The position numbers were made by a program, and so were the translations under genes. Under the pieces are notes generated by a model that searched no databases, was not told the DNA's origin, and saw only the letters and a list, made by a program, of their open reading frames with translations. Below are positions 19,641 through 29,280 of a DNA stretch of 64,000 nt, piece after piece. Origin of the DNA: Marinobacterium mangrovicola. Its GTDB lineage: Bacteria; Pseudomonadota; Gammaproteobacteria; Pseudomonadales; Balneatricaceae. The stretch spans positions 124,001 to 188,000 of the forward strand of contig NZ_SMFU01000013.1 in assembly GCF_004339595.1 (NCBI RefSeq). The letters run 5' to 3'. How positions within the stretch are numbered: the first letter of the stretch is position 1; the number at the start of each line of letters is the position of its first letter.

Positions 19641-20276
19641 TCACTCCGCCTTCCGAAGAGCGTCTTCCCGTCTCTTCTTCGCTCTTTCAATTCTTACAAG
19701 CAGCTTATTTGCGCGCTTGTTATTGGAGCGCTTGTTGTACCAGCGACAGAGCGAACGAAACGAGAAACCGGCTCTTCCACCCAGACCATCGATAATCACA
19801 AACCGATTCCCAAGCTCATCCCAAACCAGATTCCTTAGGTTCAGATCACGGATGATCAAACCGGTAGACCTTAGCCAGCTCACTAGCTCAGCAACCGCCT
19901 TTTCATGGACTTCGTTATAGCTGCCGGTATAGAGCAACTCATTAAGACTCTGCGCCAGCTCACCACTCCCCCTGGCAACTTTTTCGACAACAAGCCCCAC
20001 ACCCAAGTCCGTATCTGCTATGCCCACAATATTCTGTACGAAGCGGGTATCCTCTCCCCACTCTCGGACATACAGATGTTCAGACAGCTCTTTCAGACAA
20101 CCCGTGTATTTAGGCAAGCGGCGAAATAGATTATAGAAAGAATTCTTTCTCTCGAGCTTTTCAAAGTACCTGGGGCGCCAGACTTTAATCAACAGTTCAT
20201 CCATCTCGGAATGCTGATAGACGTTCTTTTCACCACCGGAAGCCAGAGGTTTTTGCGTACTTAGAGTAAGTTTCAT
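19641..20276 (-). CDS. YrbL family putative kinase
   Basis: A 211-residue protein of the PhoP-regulated YrbL family, which has a eukaryotic-like/LPS-kinase fold. Visible elements are an N-terminal glycine-containing loop (PLASGGEKNVYQH), a lysine in LLIKVWRP (residues about 28-35), the catalytic-loop-like IIRDLNLRNLV (about 145-155), and FVIIDGLGG in place of the DFG region. The C-terminus is Lys/Arg-rich. Substrate is unknown. The nearby glycosyltransferases and msbA suggest phosphorylation of LPS core sugar or envelope signalling (inference). Confidence 0.75.
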   Translation of the reverse strand: MKLTLSTQKPLASGGEKNVYQHSEMDELLIKVWRPRYFEKLERKNSFYNLFRRLPKYTGCLKELSEHLYVREWGEDTRFVQNIVGIADTDLGVGLVVEKVARGSGELAQSLNELLYTGSYNEVHEKAVAELVSWLRSTGLIIRDLNLRNLVWDELGNRFVIIDGLGGRAGFSFRSLCRWYNKRSNNKRANKLLVRIERAKKRREDALRKAE

Positions 20277-20344
20277 ATCAAAAAAACCTGGAACACCACG
20301 CTCCCCTCCATGGAAAAAGTCAAAAGCCAGTTATCGTTAAATGA

Positions 20345-20363
20345 CCTCCGGCAAAGCCGGAGG
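20345..20363. repeat. IS200-type end hairpin
   Basis: CCTCCGGC-AAA-GCCGGAGG, a perfect eight-base-pair stem. Subterminal hairpins of exactly this style (CCGGCTTTGCCGG) mark the right end of IS200/IS605 family elements. It lies on the C-terminal side of the transposase relic at 20424-20830, as expected. Confidence 0.6.
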
Positions 20364-20423
20364 CTTATCAGGGAGCGTCCGCTAAGAGCCATTTACTCGC
20401 GCCGAGGGCGCCACATCCCCAGT

Positions 20424-20830
20424 TTGAACGGGTCACGATGTTCATCCATTTTTTCTAATTCCGGATGTACTCGCGAAACATCTGCTCACCCAGGCCTACC
20501 GTTGAAACGAAGCGGCCTCTCGTCCAAAAAATCTTGCTAATGACTTAAGTGTCTCTGACAACCTCTGAACTGTCTAGCGATGGCGTTGCGCTGTTTCCCC
20601 TCAGGCGAACCAACCACATTGGATATGAGCACTTAGGCCGAATGCTGATACACATGTGGATGTGATCCGGCATCAGATGTCCCTTAACGATCTTCACGCC
20701 CCTCCGCCCGGCAAGCTACATAGAAAAGCGCTCCCATGTAGCGACGTAATTTCCCGTAGACCAACTTCCGCCTCTTCTTCGGCATGCACACCAGGTCACA
20801 CTTACAACCGCAGCCCTTTTGGTCGAAATG
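20424..20830 (-). mobile_element. Decayed IS200-type transposase (tnpA relic)
   Basis: No frame is intact, but consecutive minus-strand segments in different frames spell an IS200 TnpA. They are CDLVCMPKKRRKLVYGKLRRYMG (read in part); then KGHLMPDHIHMCISIRPK with the HUH motif HIH (bases 20652-20666); then GKQRNAIARQFRG; and finally FWTRGRFVSTVGLGEQMFREYIRN with the catalytic Tyr in EYIRN (20455-20475), followed by a stop where most copies read Gln. At least three frameshifts and a stop make it non-functional. It is a Y1 HUH single-strand transposase fossil. Confidence 0.75.
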
Positions 20831-21300
20831 CAAAAGTATGTTGACCGCAGCCACGCCCAAGCCTATGCAACTACCCCATCAGGAACGTATATATCAATAA
20901 GCTCAATAATCAAGGCTTATGATACCTAACTACAAGCAATGCATAAAAGACCTTTACCATACTACCAACACCCCTCAGCCTCGCGAGTCAAACCCTCTCC
21001 CCCTCAAAGACAACTCCGCTTTACGCACCGCGATTAAGCAGTTGCCACACAAAAAGCCAAAGAATTAGAATCTACTGAATGCGGCAGGATGCCGGAAGCG
21101 ACGTAGAAGAAAAGCAATAATTTGTTAATCACCGCCTGACCCAGCAAGCAATTGCGGTATCCGACTCTAGTTATTGATTTTCCAGCACTTCTCACCAAAT
21201 CAGATGACGAGCCTCTGTGCTTGAAGCTCACAGCCTCAGTGGTGCATCTCACGGGCAGCGAAATCTCAAACTTTCGCAGCAATAAGGAATTCACAGAATA
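20831..21300. other. Non-coding stretch with no recognised gene
   Basis: About 470 bases between the transposase relic and the glycosyltransferase. It is visibly richer in A and T than the core regions. A minus-strand frame overlapping the next gene (21034-21399) is open but has no family likeness and no ribosome site, so it was not called. The IS left end should lie here but no clear hairpin was found. Confidence 0.5.
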
Positions 21301-22236
21301 ATGGCCACAAATACCCCGCCAATGTCCCACCTCTGCATCTGTGTGTGCACCCGTGAACGTCCCACAATGCTTGGCAGATTCATAGACAGCTATCTGCAAC
21401 TGAATCTACCTGAAGGCTTAAGCATCAGTCTTGAAGTGGTTGAAAACAATACACACCGAGAAATGGAAGCACTGGTAACCAACGCGGGTACCGAGAGCAG
21501 ACCTGTTCACTATCACCACCAAGCCAAACTCGGCATTCCCTGTGCCCGCAATACCAGCATCCAAGCGGCAATTGACCGAAACGCCAGCCACATAGCGTTC
21601 GTTGATGACGATGAACGCTTTGCCCCCGACTGGCTGGTCAATATATGGCATTACCTGAACAGCCAGGCGGACGAGACAGTGGTTCACGGAGCAGTCTATT
21701 CCGTGCTGCCCCAGTCCGCCCCTCAGTATTACCTGGATTTTTTTCAGCGACAGATTGAAGCCACAGGCTCGGAGTTAGACTTCTGCCGCACCAACAACGT
21801 GATCCTTCCGCTCTCCATACTGACCCGCAATAAGCTCTGGTTCGACGAATCCCAACCTTTGGCTGGAGGCACTGACAGCAAACTGTTCCGCGCTGTTCAC
21901 GCACTGGGTATCAGCATCAAAAGCTGTGCCGAAGCGGTAGTCTATGAAGATGTACCCGACGAACGGGTGACATTACGATGGCTATCCCATCGTAATTTCC
22001 GTATTGGCATGACCATGGGAGAACAAGCCGCCCAGGTCAGTAATCGATACACGCACTTTCTGCGTCAGTCAGGCAAGTCCCTTGTCTACCTGCTGAAATA
22101 CCTGATCCGAACACTGCTGATGCAACGCAGGGAGAAACGCATCCGCTACTGGTTCAAGGCATGCAAGTCCGCGGGAAGCGGCCTTGGATCGCTGGGCTGC
22201 CGAGTCGATGCCTATAAGAAAATACAGGGGCACTAG
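21301..22236 (+). CDS. Family 2 glycosyltransferase
   Basis: A 311-residue GT-A fold transferase. It has the N-terminal CICVCTRERPTML strand-loop, the VVENNT nucleotide-sugar segment, LGIPCARNTSI, and the metal-binding FVDDDERFAPDWL (about residues 99-111). A GGTDSKLF acidic segment and a basic C-terminal amphipathic region (LLMQRREKRIRYWFKACK) suggest membrane association. An ATG seven codons later is also possible; the first has AAGGA 13 bases upstream. Sugar and acceptor are unknown; adjacency to msbA points to LPS core or another surface glycan. Confidence 0.85.
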   Translation: MATNTPPMSHLCICVCTRERPTMLGRFIDSYLQLNLPEGLSISLEVVENNTHREMEALVTNAGTESRPVHYHHQAKLGIPCARNTSIQAAIDRNASHIAFVDDDERFAPDWLVNIWHYLNSQADETVVHGAVYSVLPQSAPQYYLDFFQRQIEATGSELDFCRTNNVILPLSILTRNKLWFDESQPLAGGTDSKLFRAVHALGISIKSCAEAVVYEDVPDERVTLRWLSHRNFRIGMTMGEQAAQVSNRYTHFLRQSGKSLVYLLKYLIRTLLMQRREKRIRYWFKACKSAGSGLGSLGCRVDAYKKIQGH

Positions 22237-22255
22237 CCCCTGCATCCAGTCCAAG

Positions 22256-24016
22256 CTACTCCAGGAATTCAGCCGAATAGAGCCGTTTATAAAAGCTACC
22301 GTTTTCCAGTAGCTCCTGGTGACTACCCTCTTCCTTCACTTCGCCATCTTCCATCACTATCAAGCGATTCGCCCGTTGGATCGTTGAGAGACGGTGAGCG
22401 ATCACTATAGTCGTACGCGACTTGGCCAACTCTTCGATGGCAGCCGTGATTTTCGCTTCAGACTCGTTATCCAATGCCGATGTCGCCTCATCAAGAATCA
22501 GAATGGGTGCGTCCTTCAGGAAAGCTCGGGCAATAGCCAAACGCTGACGCTGACCGCCAGACAGCTTGGTCCCATTATCGCCAACCCTACTGTGAATCCC
22601 CTTGGGCAACTGCTCGACGAATTCCAGAGCCTCGGCTCTCGCTAGCGCTTCACGCACCTGATCTTCGGTGTATTGCGCCCCCCCGTAACTGATATTGTTA
22701 AAGACGGTGTCATCAAACAGCGTGACATTTTGACCAACCACCGAGAACTGCTGGCGCAGATTGGCAAGCCGGTAGTCATCAATATCTACGCCGTCAATAA
22801 AGATAGCCCCTGGCTGCACTTCATAATGACGGTACAGAAGACCAGCTAAAGTACTTTTCCCGCTGCCTGAGCGTCCAACCAAGGCCACCATTTCGCCCGC
22901 TTTAACCTTGAGGCTAATCCCGTTCAGCACAGCCTGATCCTGAGAGTGATAGCTAAAGGTAAGGTTACGAACTTCGATATCGCCTTTAACCTTTTTACTT
23001 TCATGCCTACCCTCATCACGCTCCTTGTCTGCATCAAGCACCTCGAACACCAGCTCAGCACCGATAATCCCACGCTGAATGATGACTCCGACGCCGCTCA
23101 ACTGACGCATTGGCTTAGGAATCAGAGCAATAGCAGTCAGATAACCCACCAGCTCACTGGTCGAGTATTTGCTTAGAATCGCAGGATCCAATAGCAGAGT
23201 GATCACGGCCGCAACCGCCATCGCAATAATGGTTTGCGAAATCGGCGAGTAGCAGGCCTGCACCAGCCGGATTTTCATCTGGGTTTTAAAGGCGTCCGCC
23301 AACGCCTTGTTGTAACGCTTCGACTCATACGCCTCAGCACCAAAGGTTCTTACGACCATAAAGCTACTGAGAGTCTCTTTTAAAATCTGCAGCCCCTGAC
23401 TCAGGGCCGTTTCATTTTTCCGAGCATACTTTCGAAACAGCTTGCCAGCATAGGACACCAGCAAACCCAGCACCGGTGCGGCAACCAAAAACACCAATGA
23501 CAGCTGCCAATTGAGGTAAAAGGCGTACCCAAGCAACACTATGATTGTCAGGCCTTCCTGGATCAGCTTCTTCAGTGCGTTAGTCACTGCCGATTTAACC
23601 TGGCCAACTCCCGAACTGACCCTATGTAGAATCTGGCCCTGACTGGTTCGATCATAATACTCGGCTGGCAGCACCAGCAGACGGGCAAAAATATCCTCGC
23701 GCAGAGAGTGAACAATTTTGGTTCCCACATACTCGTTGTAATAGGTACCGATAAACACCCCCAGGCCACGCAACACGAACACACCTACAGCAATCGCGGG
23801 GAGATATAAACGAGCATCCGTGTTCTTGCTATTCAACGCCTCAATGATCATCTCCATGACCTTTGCCATCATGGCCTGGCTCGCAGCATACATAATGAAG
23901 CCCACTATGCTAATCGCAAAGGGAACAGCCAGGGGCCGAAGATACTTCAACAGCCGAAAATAGGTCTGCATGGCACCCTTCGATTCAGTCGTTGCTACCA
24001 ATTCATTGTCTTTCAT
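22256..24016 (-). CDS. msbA: Lipid A export ABC transporter MsbA
   Basis: Homodimeric flippase moving core-lipid A across the inner membrane. The 586 residues comprise six membrane helices (about 25-320) and a nucleotide-binding domain with Walker A GRSGSGKST (about 380-388), Q-loop VVGQNVTLF, signature LSGGQRQR, Walker B ILILDEATSALD and switch His in IAHRLST. Convergent with the GT2 gene. Other Abc-type exporters are similar, but length, domain order and LPS neighbourhood favour MsbA. The usual partner lpxK is not adjacent. Confidence 0.9.
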   Translation of the reverse strand: MKDNELVATTESKGAMQTYFRLLKYLRPLAVPFAISIVGFIMYAASQAMMAKVMEMIIEALNSKNTDARLYLPAIAVGVFVLRGLGVFIGTYYNEYVGTKIVHSLREDIFARLLVLPAEYYDRTSQGQILHRVSSGVGQVKSAVTNALKKLIQEGLTIIVLLGYAFYLNWQLSLVFLVAAPVLGLLVSYAGKLFRKYARKNETALSQGLQILKETLSSFMVVRTFGAEAYESKRYNKALADAFKTQMKIRLVQACYSPISQTIIAMAVAAVITLLLDPAILSKYSTSELVGYLTAIALIPKPMRQLSGVGVIIQRGIIGAELVFEVLDADKERDEGRHESKKVKGDIEVRNLTFSYHSQDQAVLNGISLKVKAGEMVALVGRSGSGKSTLAGLLYRHYEVQPGAIFIDGVDIDDYRLANLRQQFSVVGQNVTLFDDTVFNNISYGGAQYTEDQVREALARAEALEFVEQLPKGIHSRVGDNGTKLSGGQRQRLAIARAFLKDAPILILDEATSALDNESEAKITAAIEELAKSRTTIVIAHRLSTIQRANRLIVMEDGEVKEEGSHQELLENGSFYKRLYSAEFLE

Positions 24017-24037
24017 TCTTCCACCGCATCTGCGAGT

Positions 24038-24214
24038 TCAGCGAATCGATTCACCACACGCGTATTGAAAAGCACTTTCAAGAGCCCCTTTTAAAGCCTG
24101 AACTCCAATATTCTCCGACATGAACGCGATGCGGCCATCAACATTAAGCATCGCCGCTAGCGAACCATGACCGGAACGAAATACGCCAACCAATAACAAA
24201 GCTAACTCAGAAGG
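24038..24214 (-). pseudogene. Possible truncated coding remnant before msbA
   Basis: A 58-codon open frame without a clear start ends 22 bases before the msbA ATG. It reads in part ELALLLVGVFRSGHG and LNVDGRIAFMSENIGVQALKG, which looks protein-like. The family was not recognised. It is too short for the automated track and may be the surviving 3' end of a deleted gene, or chance. Confidence 0.3.
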
Positions 24215-24239
24215 CTACTGATAATTGTTTGGCACACAA

Positions 24240-25412
24240 TTATTCGTCATCGCCTTTTATCCGTCTAATGACGTCAATAGATTGACCCACCACACGCCCC
24301 CAACCAAAATCCGTTTGCGCAAACTGCCGCGCAGCAATACCCATCTGATGACGCAGCTCAGTATCACCTAGAAGCTGACAAACAGCGTCGGCAATAGCCT
24401 GCACATTACCCTGCGGCACCAGTAATCCGGTTTTATTAGGTTGCAGCATTTCGGGCACACCACCAGCGTCGGTTGCCACCACCGGAACAGCATTGGCCTG
24501 CGCCTCGCAGATACTGCGGCCCATGGTTTCCGTATGAAGATAACTAACCCCTTTGGACTCTTTCTGTATATCCTTCGACGTGGAAAGATAGAGTGCGCTG
24601 CGCTTGTAGAAACTTTGCACCATCGCAGGCGCGACCTTACCGTAAAAGCAGACGTCATCCTCCAAACCTAAGCGGGAACTCAAGCTCTCAAGCTCGGGAC
24701 GCAGCTCCCCCTCCCCAACGATCACAAAGCGAAAGCTTAGACCCTCCTGTTTTACCAACGCTAGCGCGTGCAGGGCATCCTCCAACCCTTTAAAATCCAC
24801 TAGACGGCCGCAAGTCAGTAGCACCGGCCGATCATCAGCCAAGTCTATCTCAGGCGTCTGTTCAGGTGCTGGCTCGCACCCTCCCTTAATAACCGTCATT
24901 CGTTGCTTATCAATTCCTAACTCTGCCGAACGCCCCAAACTGAAGTTGCTGTTCACGATCAGATAATCCAACTGGTTGATACCGGCAACCAATCGCTCGC
25001 GAGCCGTTTTCTCCATGAAGAAAATATCGTTCCCACCGGAACGGGCAACCTGGGCGTAGCCCTGAGCGCGAAAATGCTCGTAGAACGGATAGAGATCGAG
25101 AGTGTTGTGGTATATCAGAGTTTCAGCGGGATCGAAGCCAGTACCACGCAGCATCTTCTCGATAACTGGCAATTTTTTCATCTCACTCTTCTTGAGATGC
25201 GACGTCAAAACAGACTCACCGTCGAATTCTCGCTTATAGGTGCGCAACAGCAGCAGAATTTTAGACCGCACTGTAATCACACGCACACGAAACTCATTCT
25301 GCCGTGACAAGTTACGAATCATGTAATAAGCACTGGTCTCAATGCCACCAACATATTCAGGCGGAAGCCTTTTAGAGAATACGATTAAGTTCTTAATAGA
25401 CATAACGATCAA
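24240..25412 (-). CDS. Family 4 glycosyltransferase
   Basis: A 390-residue GT-B fold transferase. The N-terminal domain has the glycine-rich loop PPEYVGGIETSAY (about residues 17-29), and the C-terminal domain has LLTCGRLVDFKGLEDA, the FVIVGEGEL strand, and the sugar-nucleotide Glu motif SICEAQANAVPVVATDAGGVPEM. Donor and acceptor are unknown; the LPS core or a surface polysaccharide is likely from the msbA context. The TTG at 25412 has AAGG seven bases upstream and is used here; an ATG three codons later (25403) begins MSIKNL and lacks a good site. Confidence 0.85.
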   Translation of the reverse strand: MIVMSIKNLIVFSKRLPPEYVGGIETSAYYMIRNLSRQNEFRVRVITVRSKILLLLRTYKREFDGESVLTSHLKKSEMKKLPVIEKMLRGTGFDPAETLIYHNTLDLYPFYEHFRAQGYAQVARSGGNDIFFMEKTARERLVAGINQLDYLIVNSNFSLGRSAELGIDKQRMTVIKGGCEPAPEQTPEIDLADDRPVLLTCGRLVDFKGLEDALHALALVKQEGLSFRFVIVGEGELRPELESLSSRLGLEDDVCFYGKVAPAMVQSFYKRSALYLSTSKDIQKESKGVSYLHTETMGRSICEAQANAVPVVATDAGGVPEMLQPNKTGLLVPQGNVQAIADAVCQLLGDTELRHQMGIAARQFAQTDFGWGRVVGQSIDVIRRIKGDDE

Positions 25413-25421
25413 CCAGTTACC

Positions 25422-25745
25422 TTATAGCTCGCCACTTAGATCCGACTCTGGCCTGTGCCGGCTCCCGATACCTTGCACATCCTCACCCAGGCTTGATTGC
25501 GTTGCAGCATGTGATCGGGACAGGGACACCACAATACTTTCATAGCGTTCCCAAGGCTAGCAAACGAGGCGCAGCACCGGTTGAGTAGCCTCCCGGCTGC
25601 GGAGACTTTCCACGCTACCCGCAAAAAGTACCCAATACAGCACAAAACCTACCCAACCCGACCGCCACTGCCGTACTAAAGGCATATTGTCCCCGTGATA
25701 CTTGGAATCGCTACCAGCAGCAATAGGCACTTCATGTAGTGACAT
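25422..25745 (-). pseudogene. Interrupted small reading frame upstream of the GT4 gene
   Basis: A continuous 108-codon minus-strand frame is broken by a single TAG at 25557-25559. Before the stop it includes a hydrophobic segment (VGFVLYWVLFAGS); after it, WERYESIVVSLSRSH. The final TAA at 25422 lies nine bases from the GT4 start and its last bases contribute to the GT4 ribosome site, as in a real operon. The frame also continues upstream of the ATG at 25745 to about 25766. No family recognised. Confidence 0.4.
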
Positions 25746-25903
25746 TGACCAGATACGCGTAACGCGAGCTCATATCAACCATGCCATTTCGTCTTTTCGT
25801 TTACTCGCTATAAACGAAGTCATTTGTAGCTTGACCACTCCTCGGGCCAGACCTCTTTTACACGATCACCAACTCGGGAAAGAGGTGATTTAAGAGCGAC
25901 AAT
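25746..25903. other. Non-coding stretch between the island and guaA
   Basis: No gene, promoter or repeat could be supported here. It separates the envelope island from the guaA terminator. Confidence 0.5.
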
Positions 25904-25935
25904 AAAAATGCCGGTTAGCGAAGCTGACCGGCATT
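25904..25935 (-). terminator. guaBA terminator
   Basis: On the minus strand AATGCCGGT pairs with ACCGGCATT, with an inner AGC/GCT extension, followed by five T. It lies about 60 bases after guaA. Confidence 0.88.
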
Positions 25936-25993
25936 ATATTCTCGATTACTACCTAGGCTTACTTCGACACACTCAAGCCTATTGAAAACCGGA

Positions 25994-27574
25994 TCATTCC
26001 CACTCGATGGTAGCTGGCGGCTTGCTCGATACATCGTAGGTTACGCGAGACACCTGGGCGATTTCGTTAATGATACGGCCGGAGACTTTCTCCAGCAGTT
26101 CATACGGCAGGTGCGCCCAACGTGCGGTCATGAAGTCGATGGTTTCGACGGCACGCAGCGCGATGACATATTCGTAACGACGGCCATCACCAACCACACC
26201 TACAGACTTCACCGGTAGGAACACAGCAAACGCCTGGCTGGTTTTGTGGTACCAATCAGCATTGTGCAGCTCTTCGATGAAGATCGCGTCTGCTTCGCGC
26301 AGGATCTCAGCGTATTCCTTTTTAACTTCGCCAAGGATACGCACGCCCAAACCCGGTCCCGGGAACGGGTGGCGGTAGACCATGTCGTACGGCAGGCCCA
26401 GCTCCAGGCCGATCTTACGCACTTCATCCTTGAACAGCTCGCGCAGCGGCTCGACCAGTTCGAACTTCATATCTTCCGGCAAGCCACCCACGTTGTGGTG
26501 TGACTTGATCACGTGCGCCTTGCCGGTTTTCGCAGCGGCGGACTCAATCACGTCCGGATAGATGGTGCCCTGCGCCAGGAAACGACACTCTTTCAGGCGC
26601 GCCGCCTCGAAATCAAACACCTCGATAAAGGTGTTACCGATGATTTTGCGCTTGGCTTCCGGATCGTTGACGCCATTCAAACGACCAAGGAACTGGTCTT
26701 CAGCATCAGAACGGATAACGTTCACGCCCATATTACGCGCAAACATCTCCATCACCTGGTCGCCTTCGTGCTTGCGCAGCAGGCCGTTATCCACGAATAC
26801 ACAGGTCAGACGATCGCCGATCGCCTTATGCAGCAGCGCCGCAACCACTGAGGAGTCGACACCGCCAGAGAGACCCAGCAGTACTTTCTCATCACCCACC
26901 TGAGCACGAACCTTCTCGGTCAGGTCGTCGATGATACGAGCCGGTGTCCACAGCGCTTCGGTATCACAGATCTCGCGTACGAAACGCTCCAGGATACGCA
27001 GACCCTGTTTGGTGTGAGTGACTTCTGGGTGGAACTGAACGCCGTAAAGATTACGCTTGGGATCGCACATAGCCGCGACCGGCGCAGACTCAGTACCCGC
27101 AATAGTGTGAAAGCCTTCCGGCAGATCAACAACCTTGTCCCCGTGGCTCATCCAGACATCGAGGGACAGTGAGCCGTTGTTGGCGATATGATCCTCGATA
27201 CCCTCAAGCAGGCGACTCGGGCTGTCCGCCAGGCGAACGCGGGCGTAACCGAACTCGCGTTTGTCGGAGCTGGAAACGCTACCACCGAGCTGAGATGCCA
27301 TGGTCTGCATACCGTAGCAGATACCCAGCACCGGGATGCCCATGTCGAAAACACAAGTTGGGGCTCGCGGTGAGTCCAGCTCGGTTACGGATTCAGGACC
27401 ACCCGCCAGGATAATCCCCTTGGGGGCGAATTCCCGAATCTCTTCTTCGCTCATATCGAACGGATGGATTTCGGAGAACACACCGATTTCACGCACACGG
27501 CGTGCGATCAACTGGGTGTACTGCGAACCGAAATCAAGAATCAGGATACGTTGTGCGTGAATATCTTTGGACAT
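25994..27574 (-). CDS. guaA: GMP synthase (glutamine-hydrolysing)
   Basis: Amidates XMP to GMP. The 526 residues have an N-terminal class I glutamine amidotransferase with its nucleophile in LGICYGMQ (about residue 86) and HPEVTHT, a PP-loop ATP pyrophosphatase with [17 protein letters not shown] (about 233-249), and a C-terminal dimerisation domain ending in the conserved [14 protein letters not shown]. The frame is open to a GTG at 27589, but the ATG at 27574 has GGAG nine bases upstream and fits the family. Follows guaB on the same strand. Confidence 0.98.
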   Translation of the reverse strand: MSKDIHAQRILILDFGSQYTQLIARRVREIGVFSEIHPFDMSEEEIREFAPKGIILAGGPESVTELDSPRAPTCVFDMGIPVLGICYGMQTMASQLGGSVSSSDKREFGYARVRLADSPSRLLEGIEDHIANNGSLSLDVWMSHGDKVVDLPEGFHTIAGTESAPVAAMCDPKRNLYGVQFHPEVTHTKQGLRILERFVREICDTEALWTPARIIDDLTEKVRAQVGDEKVLLGLSGGVDSSVVAALLHKAIGDRLTCVFVDNGLLRKHEGDQVMEMFARNMGVNVIRSDAEDQFLGRLNGVNDPEAKRKIIGNTFIEVFDFEAARLKECRFLAQGTIYPDVIESAAAKTGKAHVIKSHHNVGGLPEDMKFELVEPLRELFKDEVRKIGLELGLPYDMVYRHPFPGPGLGVRILGEVKKEYAEILREADAIFIEELHNADWYHKTSQAFAVFLPVKSVGVVGDGRRYEYVIALRAVETIDFMTARWAHLPYELLEKVSGRIINEIAQVSRVTYDVSSKPPATIEWE

Positions 27575-27621
27575 CTCAGGTAACTCCACCGAAACCCGGA
27601 GGTATTACAGCGCCAGAAACG

Positions 27622-27646
27622 AAAAGTGGGGCGGCGTTCGCCCCAC
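27622..27646 (-). other. Attenuator-like hairpin between guaB and guaA
   Basis: GTGGGGC and GCCCCAC pair around a seven-base loop and are followed on the minus strand by TTTTC. The short T run suggests partial termination or mRNA processing that could lower guaA relative to guaB. Confidence 0.5.
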
Positions 27647-27671
27647 TCTGGTCGCTACTATTTAGTTAGCG

Positions 27672-29141
27672 TTAGCCGATACGATAGTTCGGCGCTTCTT
27701 TGGTAATGCTCACATCGTGGACATGGCTTTCGCCGATGCCCGCGCTGGTGATGCGCACAAACTTGGGCTTAACACGCATCTCATCAACTGTGGCACAACC
27801 GGTATAACCCATGGAGGCGCGCAGACCACCCATCAACTGGTGTACTACACCGCCCATCGGACCTTTACAGGGGACTCGACCCTCGATCCCTTCCGGTACC
27901 AGCTTGTCGACACCGGCTTTGGCATCCTGGAAGTAGCGGTCGGAAGAACCGGTGCTGCCAGACATGGCTCCCAGAGAGCCCATACCACGGTAGGACTTGA
28001 AGGCACGCCCCTGGAACAGCTCAACTTCGCCCGGCGCTTCGTCGGTACCGGCCAGCATAGAGCCGACCATGACGGCGGAGGCACCTGCAGCAATCGCTTT
28101 ACCGATATCACCGGAGAAGCGGATACCGCCATCGGCGATCAGCGGGATGCCTTTATCTTTGAGCGCTTCAGCCACATTGGCGACAGCGGAGATCTGCGGC
28201 ACACCGATACCGGCAACGATACGGGTCGTACAGATGGAACCAGGACCGATACCGACCTTGACGCCATCCGCTCCGGCTTCAGCCAGTGCCAGCGCAGCTT
28301 CAGCGGTAGCGATGTTGCCACCAACCACCTGAACCTGCGGGAAGTTCTGCTTAACCCAGGCCACACGATCGATAACGCCTTTGGAGTGACCATGTGCAGT
28401 ATCAACGACGATCAGGTCAACACCGGCAGCAGCCAGCGCAGTAACGCGATCTTCAGTCTCCGGACCGGTTCCCACGGCAGCGCCAACAATCAGACGACCT
28501 TTGTCATCCTTGGCCGCGTTCGGGAACGCCTGCGCCTTGTTCATATCCTTAACGGTGACCATACCGCGCAGAGCGAAGTTATCGTCAACCAGGAGGATTT
28601 TTTCGATACGGTGCTGACGCAGCAGATCGCTGATCACTTCGGTGTCTTCGCCTTCACGGGCGGTAACCAGCTTCTCTTTCTGCGTCATGATCTCACCGAC
28701 CTTGGCGCTCAGATTGCTTTCAAAGCGAACGTCACGGCTGGTTACGATACCTACCAGTTCGTCGCCCTGGACAACCGGGAAGCCGGAGAAACCGTACTGA
28801 TCAGCGAGATCGAGCACCTCGCGGACCGTTGTGTCAGGAGTGCAGGTCACCGGATCGGTAACGATACCGGATTCATACTTCTTGACCTTGCGAACCTGCG
28901 CAGCCTGTTCTTCAACTGTCAGGTTCTTGTGGATAATCCCGATACCGCCTTCCTGTGCCATCGCAATCGCAAGACGCGCTTCGGTTACCGTATCCATCGC
29001 CGAAGAAACCAGAGGAATATTCAGTTCGATTCCCTTGGTCAGTCGGGTCTTCAACGAAACGCTTTTGGGCAGGACTTCGGAGTAACCAGGCACCAGCAAA
29101 ACATCATCAAAAGTGAGAGCTTCCTCGACGATTCGCAACAT
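27672..29141 (-). CDS. guaB: Inosine-5'-monophosphate dehydrogenase
   Basis: Oxidises IMP to XMP with NAD, the first committed step to GMP. The 489 residues form a TIM barrel interrupted by two CBS domains (about 93-205). Visible are the N-terminal [14 protein letters not shown], the catalytic loop GPGSICTTR with Cys (about residue 305), the GGIRFSGDI strand and the flap segment EGRVPCKG. A good sigma-70 promoter lies upstream. Divergent from xseA; operon with guaA. Confidence 0.98.
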   Translation of the reverse strand: MLRIVEEALTFDDVLLVPGYSEVLPKSVSLKTRLTKGIELNIPLVSSAMDTVTEARLAIAMAQEGGIGIIHKNLTVEEQAAQVRKVKKYESGIVTDPVTCTPDTTVREVLDLADQYGFSGFPVVQGDELVGIVTSRDVRFESNLSAKVGEIMTQKEKLVTAREGEDTEVISDLLRQHRIEKILLVDDNFALRGMVTVKDMNKAQAFPNAAKDDKGRLIVGAAVGTGPETEDRVTALAAAGVDLIVVDTAHGHSKGVIDRVAWVKQNFPQVQVVGGNIATAEAALALAEAGADGVKVGIGPGSICTTRIVAGIGVPQISAVANVAEALKDKGIPLIADGGIRFSGDIGKAIAAGASAVMVGSMLAGTDEAPGEVELFQGRAFKSYRGMGSLGAMSGSTGSSDRYFQDAKAGVDKLVPEGIEGRVPCKGPMGGVVHQLMGGLRASMGYTGCATVDEMRVKPKFVRITSAGIGESHVHDVSITKEAPNYRIG

Positions 29142-29181
29142 TGTTAGCCAGCCTGTATATCAATGAAAAGTGAAACGAGTA

Positions 29182-29210
29182 ATTCTACAGAAATCACCCG
29201 CTGATCTCAA
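29182..29210 (-). promoter_or_regulatory. guaBA promoter
   Basis: On the minus strand TTGAGA (29205-29210), a 17-base spacer and TAGAAT (29182-29187) form a strong sigma-70 promoter about 40 bases before the guaB ATG. No PurR-type palindrome was seen. Confidence 0.75.
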
Positions 29211-29267
29211 TTTAACTGGCGATATTTACAATAGAAAGTCGGCTGCCATTTCTGCAAAAAACAGGGT

Positions 29268-29273
29268 TAGAAT
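29268..29273 (+). promoter_or_regulatory. xseA -10 element directly before the start codon
   Basis: TAGAAT lies only seven bases before the chosen xseA ATG (29281), so transcription would begin at or next to the start codon. No convincing -35 is present. Confidence 0.4.
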
Positions 29274-29280
29274 GTGCGCC

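Noticed and set aside
21034-21399. 121-codon minus-strand frame upstream of and overlapping the GT2 gene
   Set aside because: No ribosome site, no domain, and the last third overlaps the well-supported glycosyltransferase.
27717-29147. 476-codon open frame on the plus strand opposite guaB
   Set aside because: It mirrors guaB codon for codon; the IMPDH on the minus strand is certain.
29170-29280. Upstream extension of xseA to 29170
   Set aside because: It overlaps the guaB promoter on the other strand, has no ribosome site and aligns to no XseA N-terminus.
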